A stretch of 5,317 bases of DNA from Bacteroidota bacterium (GTDB lineage Bacteria; Bacteroidota; Bacteroidia; Chitinophagales; Chitinophagaceae). Under the pieces are notes generated by a model. It was not told where the DNA came from. It ran no database searches and saw only the letters and a program-made list of their open reading frames with translations. Below, piece after piece: positions 1 to 5,317 of this stretch (position 1 is its first letter; each line of letters opens with the position of its first letter). The stretch lies in assembly GCA_947461015.1 (NCBI GenBank), contig CANHIR010000134.1:1-5317 (forward strand). The letters are read 5' to 3'. Made by a program: the position numbers and the translations under genes.

Positions 1-522
1 GTCAGCATGCTTTACGCCCGAAGCTAATTTTTCGCCATTCATTGCAAAACGAACCAAGTCGTCCTTTGAAAATGGATTTCCTAATAAATAATTGGCCCCT
101 ACCACCGCACCTGCACTACTTGCCGCACTGGAACCCACACCACTTCCTGGCTTAATGAGTTTATTTATTTTTACTTCAAAGCCTATTTTTGAAAAATCAA
201 TTAGCTCGTTATTAGCAGCTTCAGTTATTCCAGCATCGCTTTCGGGGTTCAACACCTTGTCAATAATACGATTTGCCGTGTATTCCTCAATCAATGCTAT
301 CAATGCAGCACCTGCTACATTCTTTTCTGGATCCGTTGGTAAATTGTAATCATCAATATTAATAATGGTAATGGCTGCATCACCTGGCGCGCGCTTAACC
401 AAACGCATTTCCATTTCATCATATGGATTGTTCACAGCAAAGCCCAAGATGTCGAATCCGCAAACCATATTGGCTACAGTTGCTGGTGCTTTTATTTTTA
501 TCCATTGATTAATAGGAAACAT
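1..522 (-). CDS. thrB: Homoserine kinase, N-terminal 174 residues (3' end beyond window)
   Basis: Homoserine kinase is a cytosolic GHMP-family enzyme that phosphorylates homoserine with ATP to O-phosphohomoserine, the substrate of threonine synthase. The reading frame opens with ATG at 522 and stays open to the left edge, so the C-terminal part is missing (family members are usually about 300-320 residues). Visible marks are the N-terminal KAPATVANMVCGFDILGFA segment (residues 11-29), which matches the family's 'PA..AN...GFD.LG' signature, and the GHMP glycine/serine ATP loop GSGVGSSAASS at residues 126-136. The last residues, GVKHAD (169-174), match the conserved 'HADN' stretch near the active site. 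Residues about 83-113 look like an extra acidic segment absent from E. coli ThrB as I recall it. The gene starts 30 bases after the thrA stop and is probably cotranscribed with it. The start is preceded by an A-rich leader rather than a Shine-Dalgarno sequence. The family assignment is firm. Confidence 0.95.
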   Translation of the reverse strand, partial: MFPINQWIKIKAPATVANMVCGFDILGFAVNNPYDEMEMRLVKRAPGDAAITIINIDDYNLPTDPEKNVAGAALIALIEEYTANRIIDKVLNPESDAGITEAANNELIDFSKIGFEVKINKLIKPGSGVGSSAASSAGAVVGANYLLGNPFSKDDLVRFAMNGEKLASGVKHAD

Positions 523-552
523 TTTTATAAATATTTTTCTTTTACTTTATGT
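523..552 (-). other. thrA-thrB spacer with A-rich, Shine-Dalgarno-poor leader
   Basis: This 30-base spacer on the coding strand is almost all A and T, with runs AAAAGAAAAATA and ATAAAATG leading into the thrB start. A second in-frame stop (TAA at 547-549) lies one codon after the thrA stop. There is no GGAGG-like site. A-rich leaders of this kind are common in Bacteroidota, where ribosome binding depends little on Shine-Dalgarno pairing. I see no terminator or promoter here, which supports cotranscription of thrA and thrB. The role as a translation leader is inferred. Confidence 0.45.
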
Positions 553-3051
553 TTATACCCTTGCGGCTCTTATAATATCCGCAAACACACCCGAGGCAGT
601 TACATCGGCTCCTGCACCCGCTCCCTTAATTACTAAAGGAAGTTCAGGATAGCGCATACTATAAAACAAAACTAAATTGTCTTTTCCATATAAATGATAA
701 AAGTCTGAGCTTGGTTGTATATGTTGTAAACCTACTTTCGCCGTTGTCGTTCCTTTTCCATTTTCCCCAGTAGCTATATTATCACTTTCATACTTCGCTA
801 CAAATTTTAATTTGCAACCCGCTGCAGCAGCGGCGTCATATAATTTCTTAAAATGCGCTTCCTGCTTTTCCATTTCTGCATAAAAATCTTCTACACTTCC
901 ATTAAAACAGCTTGCTGGTAAGAAGGACTCGTTTACAATATCACTCATTTCTAATTTCGTTCCCGCCTCACGCGCTAGTATCATAATCTTACGCATCACG
1001 TCTGTTCCTCCTAAATCCAATCTTGGATCTGGCTCGGTATAGCCCTCGGCTTGTGCTTGGCGCACCACCGCAGAGAATGATTTGCCATCTGTTCCACCTG
1101 CATAATTATTAAATACAAAATTTAAAGTACCCGATAGTACCGCTTCAATTTTATTGATATTATCTCCGCTGCGAATTAAATCGTTTAAGGTTCCAATAAT
1201 AGGTAAACTTGCACCTACATTGGTTTCAAATAAGAAAGAAGCATTAAATTCACGTGCTAAGCTTTTTAACTTCGCATAGTTTTCATAAGGCGATGAACAA
1301 GCAATTTTATTACATGCTACCACCGATACCGCTTTCTCTAATAATTGTGCATACACATTGGCAACAGTTTCATGTGCAGTAACGTCTACAAAAATACTGT
1401 TACGCAAATTGTTTTCTGTAATAGCAGCAATATAATTGGCAGTAGTACCGGTTGGCGCTGCGTCCAATTCTGCTTTCCAATTACTTAAATCAATGCCTTC
1501 AATATTTATTAATTGTCTTTTGCTATTGGCGATACCCACAATATTTATTTGTAAGCGTAAGCTCTTTTTCAAATACGCAACCTGATGTGCTATTTGCGCA
1601 ATTAACTTGCTACCCACATTACCAGCGCCTGCAATATATACGTTTACTTGTTTGTAGGAGGTTTCAAAAAACTCTTCATGTAATACGTTAATTGCCTTCT
1701 TCACATCCGATGTGGCAATTACTGCTGTAATATTTTTTTCTGAAGATCCTTGTGCAATAGCTCTTACATTAATACCATTGCGTCCTAACACACCAAACAT
1801 TTTACCACTTACACCTGGATGGTTTTTCATTTGCTCACCCACCAATGCAATAATGGCTACTTCTTTTTCTACAATCAGCGGTTCAACTTTCTGGGTGTTT
1901 ATTTCTTGTTCAAACTCAGCGTCTACCACCAACTTAGCTTGATATGCATCATTTGCATTCACCCCTACACAAATAGAATGCTCCGAAGAACTTTGTGTAA
2001 TTAAAATAATATTGATTTTCTTTTTTGCTAAGGCTTCAAATAATCTTTTTGAAAAACCTGGGATACCCACCATCCCACTTCCCTCCAAACTTAATAAGCA
2101 AATGTCTTTGATACTGGAAATACCTCTAATAAAATTAGTGTTGTCGGGAGATTCATTTTTGATAATGGTACCTGGATGGTTGGACTCAAAAGTATTCTTA
2201 ATCCACACCGGAATATTTTGATGCTTTACCGGCTGAATGGTAGGCGGATAAATTACCTTGGCGCCAAAATGTGACAACTCCATGGCTTCCTGATAAGAAA
2301 TTTGGGGGATCTCTTTTGCATTTTGTACCATTCTAGGATCGGCCGTCATCATGCCACTTACATCTGTCCATATTTCTAAAGCACTTGCTTTTAATGCTGC
2401 AGCAAAAATAGCGCCCGTATAATCCGAGCCGCCTCTACCCAATGTGGTTGTATTACCATCGGCATCCGAACCAATAAAGCCAGGAGCCATATATAAATCA
2501 AACTTATTGTTAGCAGCATCTGCGAAATAAGTTTGAATCGTTTTTGTTGTTAAATCTTTATCTACAACTGCATTTAAATAATTTGAATTGGTCTTAATTA
2601 ACAATCTAGCATCCACCCATTGTTGATTTAATCCTTTAGATGCAAATGTTGCAGCAATAATTTTTGAAGATAAGATTTCACCAAAACTTACAATTCTGTC
2701 CTGCATACGATTAGACAATTCTTTTAACATGAATAGTCCTTCGCAGTTAGATTCTATTTCATTTATAGTTTGTTTTACCAAACTTAAGGTTGCCGATTGA
2801 GCTTGTATGGGTAACAATGCACGAACAGCATCCAAATGTTTTTGCTCAATATTTTGAATAATAGTCTTGTAAGCCTCATTTCCTTGTGATGCACTTTGCG
2901 CCAACAGCAATAACTGATCCGTTACACCACTCATTGCCGATACTACTACAATAGTTGGTTCTTTTTTTATTGATTCGCCAACAATGGCCACCACTTGGGC
3001 GATTGCTTCCGCACTTCCAACTGAACTTCCGCCAAATTTTAAAACTTGCAT
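553..3051 (-). CDS. thrA: Bifunctional aspartate kinase / homoserine dehydrogenase
   Basis: This fused cytosolic enzyme catalyses the first and third steps from aspartate to threonine: phosphorylation of aspartate, and NAD(P)H reduction of aspartate semialdehyde to homoserine. It is complete at 832 residues, close to E. coli ThrA (820). The kinase half (about 1-300) shows KFGGSS at 5-10, SAMSGVTD at 38-45, SFGE at 122-125, TTLGRGGSD at 202-210 and WTDVSGMMTADPR at 228-240. Two ACT-type regulatory domains follow at about 318-390 and 396-465, the expected site of feedback control, probably by threonine (inferred). The dehydrogenase half begins near 470 with the Rossmann loop GAGNVG (475-480). 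It then shows NK at 581-582, SGTLNFVFN at 640-648 and YTEPDPRLDLGGTDVMRK at 671-688. Glu673, Asp684 and Lys688 have the spacing of the yeast catalytic residues Glu208, Asp219 and Lys223. The C-terminus is a typical KGAGAGADVTASGVFADIIR. The ATG at 3051 puts KFGGSS at the usual distance from the N-terminus. No key residue is missing. Confidence 0.97.
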   Translation of the reverse strand: MQVLKFGGSSVGSAEAIAQVVAIVGESIKKEPTIVVVSAMSGVTDQLLLLAQSASQGNEAYKTIIQNIEQKHLDAVRALLPIQAQSATLSLVKQTINEIESNCEGLFMLKELSNRMQDRIVSFGEILSSKIIAATFASKGLNQQWVDARLLIKTNSNYLNAVVDKDLTTKTIQTYFADAANNKFDLYMAPGFIGSDADGNTTTLGRGGSDYTGAIFAAALKASALEIWTDVSGMMTADPRMVQNAKEIPQISYQEAMELSHFGAKVIYPPTIQPVKHQNIPVWIKNTFESNHPGTIIKNESPDNTNFIRGISSIKDICLLSLEGSGMVGIPGFSKRLFEALAKKKINIILITQSSSEHSICVGVNANDAYQAKLVVDAEFEQEINTQKVEPLIVEKEVAIIALVGEQMKNHPGVSGKMFGVLGRNGINVRAIAQGSSEKNITAVIATSDVKKAINVLHEEFFETSYKQVNVYIAGAGNVGSKLIAQIAHQVAYLKKSLRLQINIVGIANSKRQLINIEGIDLSNWKAELDAAPTGTTANYIAAITENNLRNSIFVDVTAHETVANVYAQLLEKAVSVVACNKIACSSPYENYAKLKSLAREFNASFLFETNVGASLPIIGTLNDLIRSGDNINKIEAVLSGTLNFVFNNYAGGTDGKSFSAVVRQAQAEGYTEPDPRLDLGGTDVMRKIMILAREAGTKLEMSDIVNESFLPASCFNGSVEDFYAEMEKQEAHFKKLYDAAAAAGCKLKFVAKYESDNIATGENGKGTTTAKVGLQHIQPSSDFYHLYGKDNLVLFYSMRYPELPLVIKGAGAGADVTASGVFADIIRAARV

Positions 3052-3069
3052 AAACCTGTTATTTTTAGT

Positions 3070-3099
3070 AGCACACTATTAAATAACTAATAGTATACT
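3070..3099 (-). promoter_or_regulatory. RNA hairpin in the ilvA-thrA gap
   Basis: On the coding (minus) strand the arms AGTATACTATTA and TAATAGTGTGCT flank a 6-base loop GTTATT. They form a 12-bp stem with ten Watson-Crick pairs and two G-U wobbles; the inner seven pairs are perfect. On the opposite strand's RNA the two wobbles would become A-C mismatches, so the fold favours the sense transcript. The hairpin ends 18 bases before the thrA ATG. It is not followed by a U-run, so it is not a standard intrinsic terminator. It could be an RNA processing or stability element, or could modulate thrA translation. The stem is AT-rich and a chance origin cannot be excluded. Confidence 0.45.
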
Positions 3100-3117
3100 T
3101 ACAATTATTCTTGATGG

Positions 3118-4416
3118 CTATATTAAATAGCCGTATAAATTGTCTTCTTTATTTATTTCGTTATAATTGATTTGATAGCGCTTCATATTTTCTATAAGCA
3201 CTTTATAATCTTTATTTGATTTTAATTCCAAGCCCACTAAAGCAGGACCCGCTTCCTTATTATGTTTTTGTATGTATTCAAACCTAGTGATGTCATCTTC
3301 TTGCCCTAATACATTATTTACAAAATCTTTAAGTGCACCTGGTCTTTGTGCAAATCGGATTAAAAAATAATGTTTCAAACCTTCATATATCAAAGATCTT
3401 TCTTTAATCTCTTGCATACGTGCAATATCATTATTACCTCCGCTCACAATACATACGATTGTCTTGCCTTTAATTTGCTCCGTATAATCATCCAATGCTG
3501 CAATACTCATTGCCCCTGCAGGTTCTACTACAATAGCTTCCTCATTATACATTTGTAAAATGGTTGTACATATTTTTCCCTCAGGCACTAAATGCATATC
3601 ATCAATTACGTCTTTGCAAACAGCAAAGGTAACGTCACCAATTCTCTTTACCGATGCGCCATCTACAAACTTATCTATCTGCTCTAACTCTACAGGATGC
3701 CCTTCCTTTAATGCGGTTAGCATACTTGGTGCACCCTCTGGTTCCAAGCCAATCATTTTTGTGGAGGGAGAATGTTGTTTAAAATAATATCCAACGCCCG
3801 CACTTAATCCGCCACCTCCCACTGGCATAAAAATATAATCAATAGGCGCGCCAGCAAGATTGCCTTCCGATTCCTTTGCGAATGCATTATAATCGTTCAA
3901 AATTTCAACACCAACGGTTCCTTGTCCTGAAATAATAGATGCATGATCGAATGGAGGAATAAAAGTCATACCATGTGTTAAAGTATATTCTTTTGCAGCA
4001 ATGGCACAGTCGTCAAATGTATCACCCACTAAAATAACTTCCACAAAACTTTCGCCAAACATTTTAGTTTGATTTACTTTTTGTTGTGGAGAAGGAATAG
4101 GCATAAATACGACCCCTTTTACATTTAACTTTTTACAGCTATACGCAAAGCCTTGTGCATGATTACCTGCACTCGCACATACCACACCCTTCGCCAATTG
4201 ATGGGGTGTTAACTGACTCATCATATTGTAAGCGCCTCTTAATTTATAAGAACGTACAATTTGCAAATCCTCTCTTTTCAAATAAACCCTGCACTGATAC
4301 TTTCTGGATAAATTGGCATTAAACTGCAGTGGGGTATGATTAACCACCGGCTTTAATCTAATGGCCGCTCCTTCAATATCAAGTGCAGGCTTACTCATTA
4401 TTTGATCATCACTCAT
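3118..4416 (-). CDS. ilvA: Threonine dehydratase (threonine ammonia-lyase), medium form with one ACT-like domain
   Basis: IlvA is the PLP-dependent enzyme that deaminates threonine to 2-oxobutanoate and ammonia, the committed step to isoleucine. The frame is complete at 432 residues. The fold-type II catalytic domain covers about residues 10-340. It has the PLP lysine in SYKLRGA (Lys58), the ASAGNHAQG motif (82-90), the glycine phosphate-binding loop GGGGL (200-204), and SGGNND (325-330) near the pyridine ring. A single ACT-like domain follows at about 348-431 (HYFLIRFAQRPGALKDF ... GYLI). E. coli IlvA is about 514 residues with two such subdomains, so this is the shorter type typical of Bacteroidota and many Gram-positives. 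The ACT-like domain implies allosteric control, classically inhibition by isoleucine; that is family knowledge. ATG at 4416 is 5 bases past the ilvC stop, which implies cotranscription and perhaps translational coupling. A second in-frame ATG at 4398 (Met7) is also possible, since residues 1-6 carry no conserved motif. Degradative TdcB is less likely because it lacks a C-terminal regulatory domain. Confidence 0.97.
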   Translation of the reverse strand: MSDDQIMSKPALDIEGAAIRLKPVVNHTPLQFNANLSRKYQCRVYLKREDLQIVRSYKLRGAYNMMSQLTPHQLAKGVVCASAGNHAQGFAYSCKKLNVKGVVFMPIPSPQQKVNQTKMFGESFVEVILVGDTFDDCAIAAKEYTLTHGMTFIPPFDHASIISGQGTVGVEILNDYNAFAKESEGNLAGAPIDYIFMPVGGGGLSAGVGYYFKQHSPSTKMIGLEPEGAPSMLTALKEGHPVELEQIDKFVDGASVKRIGDVTFAVCKDVIDDMHLVPEGKICTTILQMYNEEAIVVEPAGAMSIAALDDYTEQIKGKTIVCIVSGGNNDIARMQEIKERSLIYEGLKHYFLIRFAQRPGALKDFVNNVLGQEDDITRFEYIQKHNKEAGPALVGLELKSNKDYKVLIENMKRYQINYNEINKEDNLYGYLI

Positions 4417-4421
4417 CTTTA

Positions 4422-5317
4422 TTATTTTCCAGGTTGGTTCTCTGGACGTAAACTTCTTACAGTTCTACCAGCTTGCCACATTTCACTATTATGTAATTCA
4501 GACAATTCCACTTCTAATTTTGCACGGTAGTCATCCTTGCTATTTAAATCAATTGAACGTGCAGCTTCAGCACCTGTTGCAACACTATTATACAAGTCAG
4601 AGAATACTGGTAAAGTTGCATCACGGAATTTTTTCCACCAATCCAACGCGCCTCTTTGTGCAGTTGTTGAACAGTTTGCATACATCCAGTCCATTCCATT
4701 TTCTGCAACCAATGGCATTAAGGATTGTGTTAATTCTTCCACTGTTTCATTGAATGATTCAGAAGGTGAGTGACCGTTTTTACGCAATACCTCATATTGT
4801 GCAGCAAAAATGCCTTGAATTGCACCCATTAAAGTACCACGCTCACCAGTTAAATCAGAATATACTTCTTTTTTGAAATCGGTTTCAAATAAATAACCTG
4901 AACCTACTGCAATACCTAATGCAATCACTCTGTCATGTGCTTTACCAGTTGCGTCTTGGAAGATAGCGAAGCTACTGTTTAAGCCACGACCTTGTAAGAA
5001 CATTCTTCTTAAAGATGTTCCAGAACCTTTAGGTGCCACTAAAATCACATCCACATCGGCTGGCGGAATAATACCTGTTTGTTCTTTATAGGTAATACCA
5101 AATCCATGAGAGAAATACAAAGCCTTACCTGGCGTTAAATGTTTTTTTACAGTAGGCCACATGGCAATTTGCGCAGCGTCACTTAATAAATAACAAATAA
5201 TGGTTCCTTTTTCTAATGCTTCTTCTATTTCAAATAAAGTTTCGCCAGGAACGAATCCATCCGCTACCGACTTATCCCATGATTTTGAATTTTTACGTTG
5301 GCCTACAATTACATTAA
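4422..5317 (-). CDS. ilvC: Ketol-acid reductoisomerase, class I, C-terminal 297 residues (5' end beyond window)
   Basis: IlvC converts 2-acetolactate and 2-aceto-2-hydroxybutanoate to the dihydroxy acids of valine/leucine and isoleucine synthesis, using Mg2+ and NAD(P)H. The frame is open from the right edge (first full codon at 5315) to TAA at 4422, with a second in-frame TAA directly after. Fragment residue 1 falls in NVIVGQR, just past where the GxGxxG Rossmann loop should be, so about 50 N-terminal residues are missing. The cofactor loop RKNSKSW (7-13), with serines at 10 and 12, suggests NADPH preference. The catalytic-region histidine is His70 in FSHGFGI. The Mg2+ ligands fit as Asp154, Glu158, Glu190 and Glu194, with the family's 4-32-4 spacing, and Ser216 in NCSTTAQRGALDW is the likely substrate serine. 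There is one knotted C-terminal domain, hence class I rather than the long E. coli form. The SEMWQ...VRSLRPEN ending resembles Bacteroidota enzymes from memory. The ATG at 5162 is internal and not the true start, because the frame upstream encodes conserved IlvC sequence. Confidence 0.97.
   Translation of the reverse strand, partial: NVIVGQRKNSKSWDKSVADGFVPGETLFEIEEALEKGTIICYLLSDAAQIAMWPTVKKHLTPGKALYFSHGFGITYKEQTGIIPPADVDVILVAPKGSGTSLRRMFLQGRGLNSSFAIFQDATGKAHDRVIALGIAVGSGYLFETDFKKEVYSDLTGERGTLMGAIQGIFAAQYEVLRKNGHSPSESFNETVEELTQSLMPLVAENGMDWMYANCSTTAQRGALDWWKKFRDATLPVFSDLYNSVATGAEAARSIDLNSKDDYRAKLEVELSELHNSEMWQAGRTVRSLRPENQPGK

Noticed and set aside
92..349. Plus-strand open frame of 85 codons
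   Set aside because: It lies wholly antisense to thrB, whose GHMP motifs are unmistakable, and its translation resembles no family I know.
1452..2221. Several plus-strand open frames of 61-79 codons
   Set aside because: All are antisense to the continuous thrA frame, overlap one another, and look like shadow frames with no motif or leader.
3070..3099. Intrinsic terminator between ilvA and thrA
   Set aside because: The stem is real, but on the sense strand it is followed by ACTAAAAATAAC rather than a U-run, and it is AT-rich.
3074..3104. Possible Bacteroidota promoter on the minus strand (TTG at 3102-3104, 20-base spacer, TAATAGTG at 3074-3081)
   Set aside because: The downstream box agrees with only four of the six fixed bases of TAnnTTTG and lies inside the hairpin. 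In DNA this AT-rich, such a match is expected by chance.
3370..3787. Two plus-strand open frames of 62 and 75 codons
   Set aside because: Both are antisense to conserved parts of ilvA, and nothing suggests real coding.
3845..3852. Palindrome GGCGCGCC inside ilvA
   Set aside because: It is a single 8-base palindrome within conserved-frame coding sequence, with no repeat context; most likely chance.
4520..4773. Two overlapping plus-strand open frames of 77 and 78 codons
   Set aside because: Both are antisense to the metal-binding C-terminal domain of ilvC and overlap in different frames, so they are shadows.
4422..5162. ilvC starting at the ATG at 5162
   Set aside because: The open frame continues upstream to the right edge and encodes conserved IlvC sequence including the cofactor loop, so this Met is internal.

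Overview
This AT-rich window carries four genes, all on the minus strand. In transcription order (right to left) they are ilvC (5' end missing), ilvA, a fused aspartate kinase/homoserine dehydrogenase gene (thrA), and thrB (3' end missing). The organism is most likely a member of the Bacteroidota. The evidence is AT-rich coding with A-rich, Shine-Dalgarno-poor leaders before the starts, a class I ketol-acid reductoisomerase with a Bacteroidota-like C-terminal end, a medium-form threonine dehydratase with one ACT-like domain, and a Bacteroidota-like ThrB N-terminus. Assignment below phylum is not supportable from the sequence alone.

Layout. Positions 5317-4422 hold 297 codons of ilvC, cut at its N-terminal side just after the Rossmann glycine motif would be expected. 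After a 5-base gap, 4416-3118 is ilvA, complete at 432 residues. A 66-base gap (3117-3052) follows, holding a 12-bp RNA-type hairpin at 3070-3099. Positions 3051-553 are thrA, complete at 832 residues. A 30-base A-rich gap leads to thrB at 522-1, of which 174 codons are present. There is no gene-free stretch longer than 66 bases.

The genes form one metabolic unit. ThrA (aspartate kinase and homoserine dehydrogenase) and ThrB (homoserine kinase) make O-phosphohomoserine, the precursor of threonine. IlvA deaminates threonine to 2-oxobutanoate. IlvC carries the acetohydroxy acid derived from it towards isoleucine, and does the parallel step for valine and leucine. The order of the genes along the transcript is the reverse of the order of their reactions. 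By usual gene order, thrC would be expected beyond the left edge and other ilv genes beyond the right edge; this is inference.

I see no mobile element, CRISPR array, RNA gene or unknown system. The points worth a second look are modest: the hairpin in the ilvA-thrA gap, an extra segment of about 28 residues in ThrB, and the joining of the threonine and isoleucine genes on one strand.
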